Notes: generated by a model not told the origin, from the sequence alone. 41,852 nt of DNA from Candidatus Peregrinibacteria bacterium (GCA_016932495.1 JAFGCR010000048.1:1-41852); one strand, 5' to 3'. Positions 32,753 through 41,644 are shown, numbered from the stretch's first letter. Program-made: numbers and translations.

Positions 32753-34273
32753 ATGATCAAGCGAGCGCTTATTTCGGTTTCCGATAAAAACGGCATTGTC
32801 GATTTTGCCAAAGGCCTGGATGAAAAGGGTGTCGAAATTCTGTCGACAGGAGGAACGGCCAAACTGCTTCGGGACAATGGCATTGATGTGGTGGACGTGA
32901 GCGAATATACCGGCCATCCAGAGATGATGGATGGGCGGGTCAAAACCCTCCATCCTAAAATCCACGGGGCGCTGCTGGCCTTGCGCGACAATCCAGACCA
33001 CATGAAATCGGCTAAGGAGCATAATATCGGCATGATCGACCTGGTCGCCGTAAATTTATATCCGTTCGAAGAAACCATCCGGAAAAAAAAGACCACACTG
33101 GAAGACGCGGTGGAGCAGATCGATATCGGCGGGCCATCGATGCTCAGGAGCGCGGCCAAAAATTTCCGTTTTGTTACCGTCGTAACCGACCCGGCGGATT
33201 ATCAGCCGGTGCTGAAAGAAATCCAGAAAAAAGGTGATACGGATGAAGATACACGGCGGCGACTGGCGGAAAAGGTATTTGAAAGGACGGCGACGTACGA
33301 CAGCACCATCGCCAACTACCTGACCGGCGGGAGAACAAAGCATATTGTGGTGCAGAAAATAAGCGACCTGCGCTATGGAGAAAACCCGCACCAGAAAGCC
33401 GGTTTCTATAAAGACCATAACCATGCCGGCCAAGCCTGTATTCCGAACGCGGACGTATTACAAGGTAAGGAGCTTTCTTACAACAACATCATGGATGCGG
33501 ACGCGGCGTTGAGTTTGGTCCGTGAGTTCAATGACCCCTGTGTCGCGTTTATCAAACACGCCAACCCCTGCGGGATCGCGGTGGCCAAAAACATCAATGA
33601 CGCGTTCATCAACGCCTATGAAGGAGACCCGAAATCCGCTTTCGGCGGGGTCATTGCTTTTAATCGGAGTTGTACGGCTGACCTGGCCGAAACAATCACC
33701 GGCAAATTTTTTGAAATTGTCCTGGCGCCGGATTTTGAACCGGACGCGATTGAGATCTTTAAGAAAAAACCTAATCTGCGAGTGTTAAAATTAGGAGAAA
33801 TCAGGCCAGAAGAAGCTGGTGAAACCTATCGCAAAGTCTCCGGCGGGCTGCTGGTGCAGGATCTGGATACCAAACGGATTATCAAAGAAGATCTGAAAGT
33901 GATGACCAAACGCGCACCCACCGACCAGGAGATGAAAGACCTGCTGTTCGGCTGGCATGTGGTCAAACACGTTAAATCCAACGCCATTGTTTTCGCTAAA
34001 AACGGTATGACAGTGGGAATCGGCGCCGGGCAGATGAGCCGGGTGGACGCGGTGGAACTGGCGATTAAAAAATCCCTCAACCGCGAGGATGGTTCGGTGA
34101 TGGCCAGCGACGCGTTTTTCCCGTTTCCGGACAGTGTGGAGCGTGCCGCGGAACGCAAGATCACCGCCATCATCCAACCGGGCGGTTCGATTCGGGACGA
34201 AGAGGCGATCGCCGCCGCCGACAAAGCCGGACTGGCAATGGTGTTTACGGGCGCACGGGCGTTTTTGCACTAA
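32753..34273 (+). CDS. purH: Bifunctional AICAR transformylase / IMP cyclohydrolase
   Basis: The 506-residue enzyme catalyses the last two steps of IMP synthesis. Residues 1-145 form the MGS-like cyclohydrolase domain (RALISVSDKNGIVDFAKGL, EILSTGGTAKLLRDNGI, RVKTLHPKIHGALLA). The AICARFT domain follows with LRYGENPHQKAGFY, KHANPCGIAVAKN, YEGDPKSAFGGVIAFNR, MTVGIGAGQMSRVDAVELA and ASDAFFPFPDSVE. The Lys-His catalytic pair is present (KHANPCG). With purN it suggests at least a partial de novo purine pathway. The ATG at 32753 lacks a Shine-Dalgarno site and follows a TATACT -10 about 30 bp upstream. Confidence 0.97.
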   Translation: MIKRALISVSDKNGIVDFAKGLDEKGVEILSTGGTAKLLRDNGIDVVDVSEYTGHPEMMDGRVKTLHPKIHGALLALRDNPDHMKSAKEHNIGMIDLVAVNLYPFEETIRKKKTTLEDAVEQIDIGGPSMLRSAAKNFRFVTVVTDPADYQPVLKEIQKKGDTDEDTRRRLAEKVFERTATYDSTIANYLTGGRTKHIVVQKISDLRYGENPHQKAGFYKDHNHAGQACIPNADVLQGKELSYNNIMDADAALSLVREFNDPCVAFIKHANPCGIAVAKNINDAFINAYEGDPKSAFGGVIAFNRSCTADLAETITGKFFEIVLAPDFEPDAIEIFKKKPNLRVLKLGEIRPEEAGETYRKVSGGLLVQDLDTKRIIKEDLKVMTKRAPTDQEMKDLLFGWHVVKHVKSNAIVFAKNGMTVGIGAGQMSRVDAVELAIKKSLNREDGSVMASDAFFPFPDSVERAAERKITAIIQPGGSIRDEEAIAAADKAGLAMVFTGARAFLH

Positions 34274-34279
34274 TTTTTT

Positions 34280-34350
34280 GTCATTTCGAGCCTGTCGAGA
34301 AATCCCTTTAAATATTTAAATTAGGGATTCCTCCACTTCGGCCGGAATGA
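34280..34350. repeat. Inverted REPIN-like element (TCATTTCGAG ... CGGAATGA)
   Basis: TCATTTCGAGCCTGTCGAGA then AATCCCT (34301-34307) faces AGGGATT (34323-34329) and CTCCACTTCGGCCGGAATGA. The halves are imperfect reverse complements around a TTTAAATATTTAAATT centre. It lies between purH and tilS. Related half-sites occur at 16741-16788. Confidence 0.75.
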
Positions 34351-34363
34351 AAAAAGGCGTTTT

Positions 34364-34372
34364 TGGTATAAT
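34364..34372 (+). promoter_or_regulatory. Extended -10 promoter giving a leaderless tilS mRNA
   Basis: TGGTATAAT ends 7 bp before the ATG at 34380, so transcription should start at or next to the A of the ATG. Confidence 0.65.
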
Positions 34373-34379
34373 ACAAACG

Positions 34380-35603
34380 ATGCTAAAAACGATTCAAAAA
34401 ACACTGGCTACCCTTCCCCCCTTCAGAAAGGTGGTCGTTGGTGTATCCGGCGGGGCGGATAGCGTGGCGCTGGCCCATATTCTGATCCAGCTGAAATACA
34501 ACGTCACCATCGCCCATCTGAACCACGGACTACGAGGGAAAGAAAGTGATGCGGATGAAGCTTTTGTGGAACATCTGGCCAAAAAATGGAAGGTGCCGTG
34601 CGTTACCCATAAGATCCAATTGTCGGCCAAAGGGAATACCGAAAACAGCGCACGGCTGATCCGTTACGCGTTTTTAGAGAAAGTAAGAATAGCTGAAAAA
34701 GCGGAATTCATTGCCATCGCCCATCACCTGGATGACCAGATCGAGACGATCCTGATGCATATGCAGCGGGGGGCGGGATTAAGGGGTTTATGCGGGATGC
34801 AGTTAAAAAACGGTAACGTCATCCGTCCGCTTTTAGGATTGAGAAAAAAAGAGCTGGAAGCTTATCTGAAAAAAGAAAAGGTCGGCTTCCGGACTGATGC
34901 CAGTAATTTTGATCAGCGGTTCCGGCGCAATTTATTCCGCCACAGGATTATTCCTGAGCTTAGAAAAAAGTATAAAGACCTTGATAAAAAATTATTACGA
35001 TTGTCCGCCGCCGCCCAAAAAAGACTGGAGACAATCGAAAAAAAGGCGGCGGAATGGATGAGGAAAAATGTGACCGATTTCGGATTCGGGCGATTGGAAT
35101 TTTTAAAACTTTCTGACGCAGTACAGTCCGAAGTCCTGTTCCAGATCATCGGCTATCGGGATGTATACCGCAAATCTATTGAAAAAATCAAAGCCCTGAT
35201 CAAAAAAGGAATTACCGGAAAACAAAAACAAATCGGGCCGCTCACCTTTAAAAATCAGTATGACAGGATCACTTTTTTTAGGGGATTTAAAGCACCTAAA
35301 AGCCCCAAACCGGTCAGGCTGACGGCAAAAGAAATCCGTTGGGGAAAATGGGCTTTAAAATATGATGGAAATGAGGCTTTATTCGCGCGGCCTTGGCAAA
35401 AAGGCGACCGTTTTAAGCCTGCCGGCATGCGTGGAAGTAAAAAGTTACAGGATTTTTTTGTGGACCGGAAAATCCCCAAATCCGAACGGCATCAAATTCC
35501 TATTATCACCGACAAAACAGACCGGATCGTAAGTGTCGCGCATTTTCGGGTTGCAAAGGATGCCGTTCATTTGAAACAATGTTTAAAAATTAGTAGAATT
35601 TAG
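34380..35603 (+). CDS. tilS: tRNA(Ile)-lysidine synthase
   Basis: The 407-residue enzyme modifies C34 of tRNA-Ile(CAU) to lysidine so that it reads AUA. It has the PP-loop VVGVSGGADSVALAHIL (SGGADS at residues 23-28), IAHLNHGLRGKESDADE, IAIAHHLDDQIETILMHMQR and the C-terminal domain (ARPWQKGDRFKPAGMRGSKK, LQDFFVDRKIPKSER). An in-frame ATG at 34347 would add 11 residues, but the promoter lies between the two ATGs, so 34380 is chosen and the mRNA is probably leaderless. The gene is followed by a word repeat. Confidence 0.96.
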   Translation: MLKTIQKTLATLPPFRKVVVGVSGGADSVALAHILIQLKYNVTIAHLNHGLRGKESDADEAFVEHLAKKWKVPCVTHKIQLSAKGNTENSARLIRYAFLEKVRIAEKAEFIAIAHHLDDQIETILMHMQRGAGLRGLCGMQLKNGNVIRPLLGLRKKELEAYLKKEKVGFRTDASNFDQRFRRNLFRHRIIPELRKKYKDLDKKLLRLSAAAQKRLETIEKKAAEWMRKNVTDFGFGRLEFLKLSDAVQSEVLFQIIGYRDVYRKSIEKIKALIKKGITGKQKQIGPLTFKNQYDRITFFRGFKAPKSPKPVRLTAKEIRWGKWALKYDGNEALFARPWQKGDRFKPAGMRGSKKLQDFFVDRKIPKSERHQIPIITDKTDRIVSVAHFRVAKDAVHLKQCLKISRI

Positions 35604-35605
35604 TT

Positions 35606-35666
35606 AATCGGTAACGAATGGACTAGTTTAAATCAATCCGATTCAATCCGCATCTATTCGTAACCA
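35606..35666. repeat. Self-complementary word repeat (CGAATGGACT / ATTCGTAACC)
   Basis: CGGTAACGAATGGACTAG on the left; TCAATCCGATTCAATCCGCA and TCTATTCGTAACC on the right. GGTTACGAATAGA, the reverse complement of the right end, matches the left end. Same word family as 5220-5297 and 38898-38998. Confidence 0.75.
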
Positions 35667-35681
35667 AAAAACCATTTCTAA

Positions 35682-36875
35682 ATGAAAAAACTTTTTGCTT
35701 TTAGTTTGATCATCGGCGTCTTCTCGATTCTGGCAGCTCATTCGGTCCAGGCCGACACATTGTATCGCGTTCAGCTCGATGAAGTGATCAGCCGGCGGAG
35801 TATTACCATCCTTCATCCGGAGACCCATGAGCCGTATTTGTTACACCTGCAGACAGGCTGCGGGGAATTGACCGATGGACAGAACGTGTCGGTTTCCATC
35901 CGCGGGGCCCTGAATTCAAACGGGGATGTTCTGAAAGTAGATGCCACCCACCAATGCGCCATCGACCAGGCGGAAACTTATACCCAGAAATATTATGTGA
36001 AATTTGTTTTTACCGGCAACACGGAGGCGTGGGTCATCGATGAATCGGGTGAGGAATATTTTATGGAATATCTGCCTTTCTGCCAGGCGATGCCGCGCTA
36101 TCTAAAAGACCATATTTATATCCTCCAGGGGACTTCCGGACTGGCTAAAGGCGACAAGATTTATTTGCCGAATAAGGACGGCCAGTGTTCCGTGGATTAC
36201 GTGCGCCGCCCCCCTCATTTCACACCGGATGAAAAAACGCCTGAAGAGCCTCAGAAAAAAATAGCGGCTGACATTCAGGTTCCGACAGCTGTCACCAATG
36301 TACGGGCTTCTGCGGGCAATAAAAAAGTAAGTTTAACCTGGCGCGCGGCCACGGACAATGAAGGGATTGATCATTACGTCGTAAGTTACAACAACGGCCG
36401 CCTGACCACCAAAAATATCCCCTGGCAAAACATGCCAAATCAGGCCGAGACTAAAAATACGTATCTGACCATCAGCGGCCTGGAGAATAATGAGACTTAT
36501 TTTTTCTGGGTGCTGGCAGTCGACACAAGCGGGAATGTGAGCGATGACTGGAGCACGGTAGCGCAATCAACTCCAAAAGCGTCTGTGCTTTCAGAAGATA
36601 TGTTTTCGGATGGTGATACGAATTTAGACGTGAGGATTGACAATGAGAGTGTCCGCTCCTTCTTTGTTCGCTGGAATCCAGTGCCGGATGTAGACCGTTA
36701 CACGGTAATCCTTGAAACAGACGGAGAACGGGAATTCACTCTAAACGACCTGGCCAAGCAATATATCCGCGTTCTCAAGCGCTCACATCGCGAAGGAAAA
36801 ACGCTTAAGCTGACAGTGCGGGCCTACAGCCTGAAAAGTTTCCTCAAAGAAGAGACGATTGAATTCAGTTTTTAA
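35682..36875 (+). CDS. Secreted fibronectin type III domain protein
   Basis: The 397-residue protein has a signal peptide (MKKLFAFSLIIGVFSILAAH, probable cleavage after A24 in SVQADT). An N-terminal region of about 170 residues with paired cysteines follows (TGCGELTDGQNVSVSIRGAL; HQCAIDQAE; FCQAMPRY; GQCSVDYV). A fibronectin type III domain lies at about residues 196-295 (PTAVTNVRASAGNKKVSLTW; YLTISGLENNETYFFWVLAV; DTSGNVSDDWS). The C-terminal 100 residues resemble a second, diverged FN3-like module (RSFFVRWNPVPDVDRYTVIL; TLKLTVRAYSL). It is probably a cell-surface binding or structural protein; ligand unknown. Its stop overlaps the convergent next gene by 4 bp. Confidence 0.82.
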   Translation: MKKLFAFSLIIGVFSILAAHSVQADTLYRVQLDEVISRRSITILHPETHEPYLLHLQTGCGELTDGQNVSVSIRGALNSNGDVLKVDATHQCAIDQAETYTQKYYVKFVFTGNTEAWVIDESGEEYFMEYLPFCQAMPRYLKDHIYILQGTSGLAKGDKIYLPNKDGQCSVDYVRRPPHFTPDEKTPEEPQKKIAADIQVPTAVTNVRASAGNKKVSLTWRAATDNEGIDHYVVSYNNGRLTTKNIPWQNMPNQAETKNTYLTISGLENNETYFFWVLAVDTSGNVSDDWSTVAQSTPKASVLSEDMFSDGDTNLDVRIDNESVRSFFVRWNPVPDVDRYTVILETDGEREFTLNDLAKQYIRVLKRSHREGKTLKLTVRAYSLKSFLKEETIEFSF

Positions 36876-37672
36876 TCCCTATACTCTAAAGTATCTTCCG
36901 TGATCCAATACCAATTCCCATGCCCCGTAAGAAGGAAGGTGTTTTCGCCATCGGTGCACTTTTTGCCTTTCAGATCAGCTTTTGGGTCTTCCAGGTTGAT
37001 CGGCGTATTAGAAAAAGCAAGCGCCGGTTCGCTCGCTACCAAAACAAAACTTTTTACCACCACTTGTCTGCCTTCGATTTTGGTATAATCCGCGTCCGTA
37101 CATTTTCCTTCCTGGTATTGCTGACGGAATTTTTCGAGGAGTCGGTCTTCCTCCCGTTCTTCTTTGACGAGCTCCACGGTTTTAACGGTCGGTTCGATCA
37201 ATTGGGTTTGAATATAAGCCGCATAACTCTGGTAACTTTCCTGAGCGGCTGTCAGTATAAAAATATAAAGAAAAAAGGATATGATGAAAAAGAGGATATG
37301 ATAGATCTTCCGCCCGATAGCTACAGGTGAGCTTTTCCGGATGTTGATAAGACCGATCAGGACCATAACCAAGGCCAGTAACACGGCAAACAGCCTCATT
37401 TCATTTGAAGCGGTCACCAAAAGTTCGAGCAAAGGCGTACAGAAAAGCATGCAAATAACAAAAATCATCAGGGTAATGATGACCAGCCACCGGATCAGCC
37501 GGCCGTGATAGACCTTGGCGCGGATAACGGTATCGATCATGAATTGCCAATTCGCCTGCCCGATCCGGTTCAGCAAAAAAATCACGATTATTTCCAGTAA
37601 AGAAAAAGTGACCAGAAAAACCAGGAAGAAAATCAGAGGGGGAATCAATTTGCTGTAAAATACTGGCTCCAT
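36872..37672 (-). CDS. Hypothetical four-helix membrane protein with outside domain
   Basis: The 266-residue protein has four hydrophobic helices at about residues 10-34, 60-84, 90-108 and 124-144 (for example LIFFLVFLVTFSLLEIIVIF), then a C-terminal domain of about 115 residues with two cysteines (GKCTDADYTKIEGRQVVVKS; KKCTDGENTFLLTGHGNWYW). The first helices may resemble a small transporter half, but no motif is recognised. It lies between an FN3 protein and a coiled-coil membrane protein and may belong to envelope maintenance. No Shine-Dalgarno site. Confidence 0.7.
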   Translation of the reverse strand: MEPVFYSKLIPPLIFFLVFLVTFSLLEIIVIFLLNRIGQANWQFMIDTVIRAKVYHGRLIRWLVIITLMIFVICMLFCTPLLELLVTASNEMRLFAVLLALVMVLIGLINIRKSSPVAIGRKIYHILFFIISFFLYIFILTAAQESYQSYAAYIQTQLIEPTVKTVELVKEEREEDRLLEKFRQQYQEGKCTDADYTKIEGRQVVVKSFVLVASEPALAFSNTPINLEDPKADLKGKKCTDGENTFLLTGHGNWYWITEDTLEYRD

Positions 37673-37806
37673 AGGAATTTTAGTTTTGTTTTGTTCTACT
37701 CTAAAGGACTTGATTTAAAATGACAAGATGGTCTTTAAACAAGCGGAAGGTATTGTAAAGTGTGAACGGAATTTGATAAAATCTTTAGGTGGTAACCAAT
37801 GGTGCC

Positions 37807-38181
37807 ATGACAAAATTTTTACTTAAATTAGTTTTTGTGGTTATTGGGTTTTATCTGCTTCTGCAGATGCCCTTTTATAAGGACCTGGTCAGCCGGATCC
37901 GGACATCTTTCGACGAAAAAGTGCAGAATGTCGGGGAAGAAGTGACGCGGGTAAAAGGAAAAATTGAAACCGCCAAAGAAAAAATCGATCAGACCAAAGA
38001 AACCGTTACTAATATCACCAACAAGGTAAAAGACACGACTGAGGCGGTCGAAGGGGTATGGACGTCCCTGAACGAAGCTCAGGATACCGTGGATAAAATG
38101 CTGAACGGCGAAGAGGGGGAAACGGTTCCTGAACCCAAGGCGGATGATAAACCAGCCAACGAAGGCGGAACAGGGGAATAG
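37807..38181 (+). CDS. Hypothetical membrane-anchored coiled-coil protein
   Basis: The 124-residue protein has one N-terminal transmembrane helix (MTKFLLKLVFVVIGFYLLLQ), then a long heptad-rich region (about residues 30-95) of Lys, Glu and Thr (VTRVKGKIETAKEKIDQTKE) and an acidic, Pro-rich tail. A GTG at 37789 gives six more residues, but the ATG at 37807 fits the hydrophobic start better. The arrangement resembles YtxH-like or apolipophorin-like small proteins without being a confident match. Convergent with rsmE. Confidence 0.68.
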   Translation: MTKFLLKLVFVVIGFYLLLQMPFYKDLVSRIRTSFDEKVQNVGEEVTRVKGKIETAKEKIDQTKETVTNITNKVKDTTEAVEGVWTSLNEAQDTVDKMLNGEEGETVPEPKADDKPANEGGTGE

Positions 38182-38182
38182 T

Positions 38183-38896
38183 CTAATCCCCGCTTAGCAA
38201 AACGATGCTTAAAGCCGCGATGGCGGCGGTTTCAGTGCGCAATATTCTTGGGCCGAACGTAAAACAATCGACCTTGTTCTTGATGGCTAAATCGATTTCC
38301 TTTTGGTCAAATCCCCCTTCCGGACCGATGAAGATATGGGCCTCTTTGTGTGTTTGAATGGCCGGCAGGTAATCGGCCAACGATTTTTTGTCTTCATATT
38401 CATATGCCAAATAAGCGTGTTTGGTTTTTTTGATGGCCTCGGCAAAGTTTACCGGGTGATGGAGAGCCGGAATATGGGTTCGCCGGCTTTGTTCGGCGGC
38501 TTCGATGGCGATCATCTGCAGGCGTTCAAATTTGCTCAGCCGCTTTTTTTCCGTACGATCTGTTATTAAAGGGTAGATATGATTCACGCCGATTTCGGTC
38601 GCTTTTTGCACCACCCATTCAAACAAGGCGGGTTTTTTGGGAATCGCCTGATAAAGATGGATGTCGAGTTTTGGTTCTGTATTCCGTTCAACAGCCTCCA
38701 TGACATTCCCGATGATCTTCCTGCGGTCGATTTCCAGAACCTCCACCACGACCTCCCTTCCTTTCCCATCAAAAATACTGAATTTGCTTCCGGTCCGCAT
38801 GCGCAAAACTTTGCCGGCCTGAAAAACGACCCGCGGTTCACGGATATCGATGATGTTCTTCTGAATATCCGGTGAAGGGATGTAAAAACGTTGCAT
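38183..38896 (-). CDS. rsmE: 16S rRNA (uracil1498-N3)-methyltransferase
   Basis: The 237-residue SPOUT methyltransferase has an N-terminal PUA-like domain (MQRFYIPSPD; RIR-type VLRMRTGSKFSIFDGKGREV) and a C-terminal trefoil-knot domain. Motifs are YQAIPKKPALFEWVVQKATE, LGVNHIYPL-like IGVNHIYPLITDRT, AAEQSRRTHIPAL, FIGPEGGFDQKEIDLA and FGPRILRTETAAIAALSI. It methylates U1498 in the decoding-site helix of 16S rRNA with AdoMet. Length is normal. It lies 89 bp downstream of ftsK on the same strand, the gap filled by a word repeat. Confidence 0.95.
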   Translation of the reverse strand: MQRFYIPSPDIQKNIIDIREPRVVFQAGKVLRMRTGSKFSIFDGKGREVVVEVLEIDRRKIIGNVMEAVERNTEPKLDIHLYQAIPKKPALFEWVVQKATEIGVNHIYPLITDRTEKKRLSKFERLQMIAIEAAEQSRRTHIPALHHPVNFAEAIKKTKHAYLAYEYEDKKSLADYLPAIQTHKEAHIFIGPEGGFDQKEIDLAIKNKVDCFTFGPRILRTETAAIAALSIVLLSGD

Positions 38897-38897
38897 A

Positions 38898-38998
38898 ATT
38901 CAAATAGTGGGCCGTATGGTGGCTCGCATTGTGGGCCGTATGGTGGCTACTATCCGGTCCACTACTCGGCCAACTATTCGAGTCACTATTCGTTTATA
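38898..38998. repeat. Self-complementary 12-nt word repeat (ATAGTGGGCCGT / CGAATAGTGACT)
   Basis: On the plus strand four 12-nt units (ATAGTGGGCCGT, ATGGTGGCTCGC, ATTGTGGGCCGT, ATGGTGGCTACT) are followed by complementary words. Read on the minus strand these are CGAATAGTGACT, CGAATAGTTGGC, CGAGTAGTGGAC and CGGATAGTAGCC. The first minus-strand unit supplies the last codons and TAG stop of ftsK. Confidence 0.88.
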
Positions 38999-41154
38999 TA
39001 AATCTCCCTCGGTTTCGCTCCGTTTGTCGGGCCGATGGCGCCGTTTTCCTCCAGAATATCGAGGATGCGGGCAGCGCGGGCGTATCCGATACTCAGGCGT
39101 CGCTGAAGGAGGGAGGCGGAAGCTTTCCCTGTTTCGCGGATAACCCGTAAAGCGTCGTTATAAAGGTCATCCTGGCTCATGCCGTCGTTACCGGTCCCGA
39201 CCATACCTGTATCCACCCCCGATGAGGAAGGGGTTGTAATCGTCTCATCATAAGACGGTTCGGTGGTCAGTTTGATGCGATTCGTGACCTGTTCGATCTC
39301 TTTACTGGACACGTACACGCCCTGCACACGGATCGGACGGCTCATATTGCCCGGGAGGTAAAGCATATCTCCCATGCCCAGCAAGTCTTCGGCGCCGATG
39401 CCATCGATGATGGTGCGGGAATCAACACCCGTGGTGACGGTGAAAGCAATACGCGCCGGAATATTGGCTTTGATCACCCCCGTGATGACATTCACGCTTG
39501 GGCGCTGGGTGGCAATGATCAGATGTATGCCGACAGCGCGCGCCATCTGGGCGATGCGGCAAATCACCATTTCCGTTTCCTTCTTGGTCGCCTGCATCAT
39601 CAGGTCGGCTAATTCATCGATGACGATGACGATCTTATACATCCGTTTCGGCTCACCCGCGTTATATTCATCAATATTCCGATAGCCCTTTTCAGCAAAC
39701 AGCTGATACCGGCGCTGCATTTCGGACACTGCCCATTTTAAAGACGAATGGGCCTTGTCGGCCTGAGTGATGACCGGAGTGAGAAGGTGCGGGATGCCGT
39801 TATAGGCAGTGAGTTCGACCCGTTTCGGATCGATCATAATAAATTTAAGGTCTTCCGGAGAATTCTGGTACAGAAGGGATAAAAGAAATGTGTTCATCCC
39901 AACCGATTTACCGGATCCCGTAGCTCCGGCGATGAGAAGGTGGGGCATAGAAGCCAGATCATCCACAACCGGTGACCCGCTTACATCGCGACCCACAGCA
40001 AGCGTCAGTTTGGAGCCAACACTGTTAAATTCCTGACTTTCCAATAATTCGCGTAAACGGACGACCATGCGTTTTTCATTCGGCACTTCGATCCCGACCA
40101 GTGATTTGCCGGGAATCGGCGCTTCGATACGGATAGATTTTGCCGCAAGGGCCAGGGCAATGTCGTTCTTTAGCGCCGTGATCTTCGTCAGCTTGATCCC
40201 CTCATAGGGCTGAAGGGTGTACTGCATCACGGAGGGGCCGATGTTGACGTCTTTCATGGCGACGTCGATGTTGAATTGTGCCAATTTTTCCTTGATCTTT
40301 TCCGCGTTGGATTTTAACACCTTGTCACTCACAAAAACCTGGGAAGTGGCATTGCTTAAAAGATTTAAGGACGGCAATTCCCAATCGCTGTAATCCACTT
40401 CTTTTTGGGGCAGAGGCTGAGCCGTTTTTTTAACAGCTTCCGGTTTCTGGATCGTCACTTTCACTTCGGGAGGTCCAGGGCGCTTTTCAGTTTTGGGGAC
40501 TGGCGGAATGTCGGTTTCTGGCTTGATGTTAGGTTTAACAATATTGAGTTCCCCCTCTTTCTGCAGGCGAGCGCGGTCTTTGGCAGACGTTTTGGCGCTG
40601 ATTTTAATGCCCCGCGATGGAATGAGGAAGATGAGTATCTTCCTCAATGAGATCTCAAAAGTGATCAGCATCGCGATAAGCAGGACCGCGCCCAATACCA
40701 CTTTTGCGCCCGTGTCGGAAATAAAGATGCGGAGAAGGACTGACGATAAAAATCCGACATAACCGCCGTGCGCTTCAACATTATCCAGCATGCCGTCCAT
40801 GGTCGTGCGCATATGAATCAATCCCAAACTGGAAAACAGTAATAAAGCTATGCCCGTGTAGCGGGTGGCATCGAAACGGATCCGATGAGAAACAAAAAGC
40901 GTGATTCCCAGCAATAAAAAGAGGACCGGCAAACCATAAATGCCGATTCCGAAGATCAGGCGGAGGTATTCATTTAAAAAATTCCCGACCATGCCGGCCT
41001 TGTTGGCAATCACCAGGTAAAAAATAGCGGCCAGGCCAAGGTAGATCACCGCTCCGACCTCACGGGCGATGCCGGATTCCAGTTCGATCTTGAAATCTTT
41101 TTTGCGGAGGCGCGATGTCTTACGCGAGGAGAGCACTCGTCGTTTTACAGCCAT
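38986..41154 (-). CDS. ftsK: DNA translocase FtsK
   Basis: The 722-residue protein has four N-terminal transmembrane helices within about residues 30-180, a Pro/Lys-rich linker (about 190-260; TEKRPGPPEVKVTIQKPEAV) and an alpha/beta motor. The motor has a Walker A motif GATGSGKS at 410-417, FIMIDPKRVELTAYNGIPHL, the Walker B segment VIVIDELADLM, and IIATQRPSVNVITG. A C-terminal gamma winged-helix domain (about 655-720; SASLLQRRLSIGYARAARIL) reads KOPS-like sites. It pumps chromosome ends through the division septum. It is shorter than E. coli FtsK because of a short linker. The stop codon is supplied by a word repeat. Confidence 0.97.
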   Translation of the reverse strand: MAVKRRVLSSRKTSRLRKKDFKIELESGIAREVGAVIYLGLAAIFYLVIANKAGMVGNFLNEYLRLIFGIGIYGLPVLFLLLGITLFVSHRIRFDATRYTGIALLLFSSLGLIHMRTTMDGMLDNVEAHGGYVGFLSSVLLRIFISDTGAKVVLGAVLLIAMLITFEISLRKILIFLIPSRGIKISAKTSAKDRARLQKEGELNIVKPNIKPETDIPPVPKTEKRPGPPEVKVTIQKPEAVKKTAQPLPQKEVDYSDWELPSLNLLSNATSQVFVSDKVLKSNAEKIKEKLAQFNIDVAMKDVNIGPSVMQYTLQPYEGIKLTKITALKNDIALALAAKSIRIEAPIPGKSLVGIEVPNEKRMVVRLRELLESQEFNSVGSKLTLAVGRDVSGSPVVDDLASMPHLLIAGATGSGKSVGMNTFLLSLLYQNSPEDLKFIMIDPKRVELTAYNGIPHLLTPVITQADKAHSSLKWAVSEMQRRYQLFAEKGYRNIDEYNAGEPKRMYKIVIVIDELADLMMQATKKETEMVICRIAQMARAVGIHLIIATQRPSVNVITGVIKANIPARIAFTVTTGVDSRTIIDGIGAEDLLGMGDMLYLPGNMSRPIRVQGVYVSSKEIEQVTNRIKLTTEPSYDETITTPSSSGVDTGMVGTGNDGMSQDDLYNDALRVIRETGKASASLLQRRLSIGYARAARILDILEENGAIGPTNGAKPREIYINE

Positions 41155-41217
41155 GGACTTTTCTGATTATAAAGCTAAAGACTGGATTTTATTTTACTGG
41201 TTTTTCGAGTGAGACAC

Positions 41218-41267
41218 AAGAAAAGACAAAGAGCCCCCCTCCTCCCGCGATGCGGGATTCGGGGGGC
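41218..41267 (-). terminator. Intrinsic terminator of the GC-rich lipoprotein gene
   Basis: On the minus strand GCCCCCC and GGGGGGC arms (41267-41261 and 41239-41233) enclose an inner CCCGC-ATC-GCGGG hairpin, followed by the T-rich TCTTTGTCTTTTCTTG. Confidence 0.75.
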
Positions 41268-41287
41268 CGGATGAAAGCTGCCTGATG

Positions 41288-41644
41288 CTAGTTGGGGGCG
41301 TAGGTGCCCCGGACGAAGGTTTCCTGGCCCGCCATCAGCTGGAAGTCGATGGCGCCCGGGCTACGATAGCCGGGAACCTCCTCAAAGGTGACCGTGTACC
41401 CCTCCGCGGGCAGAAGGGAACACTTGAAGGTGATGTCGTCCACGGAGTACGTCTCGTGTCGGTTCAGGATGCTGAAGGGGCATGCGGCCACGTTGCTGTC
41501 CACGCAGATGATCCCGCCGAGGAAGTCGTCTTCCTCACCGAAGTCGTGATACACGGTCTCCGTGTGGATCTGGGGGTCTTCCTGGCACCCCTGGGTCAAA
41601 GCGACGACCGATAGGACGGCCAACGGCAGAAGAAAACGATTCAT
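41288..41644 (-). CDS. Hypothetical putative lipoprotein, GC3-rich, self-contained cassette
   Basis: The 118-residue protein has a signal peptide (MNRFLLPLAVLSVVALTQGC) whose C20 could be a lipidation site, although T-Q-G-C is a poor lipobox. The mature part has CVDSNVAACPFSILNRHETY and beta-type phrases (YTVTFEEVPGYRSPGAIDFQ). Third codon positions are strongly G/C, unlike its neighbours. It has a TTGACA-17-TAAAAT promoter, a leader of about 80 nt, AAGGAGG 5 nt before the ATG, and a terminator. It shares this style only with the gene at 19048-19257. No family recognised. It may be horizontally acquired. Confidence 0.8.
   Translation of the reverse strand: MNRFLLPLAVLSVVALTQGCQEDPQIHTETVYHDFGEEDDFLGGIICVDSNVAACPFSILNRHETYSVDDITFKCSLLPAEGYTVTFEEVPGYRSPGAIDFQLMAGQETFVRGTYAPN

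Noticed and set aside
38907-39150. Two plus-strand frames starting in the 38.9-kb repeat
   Set aside because: They are made of repeat words and then antisense ftsK sequence.
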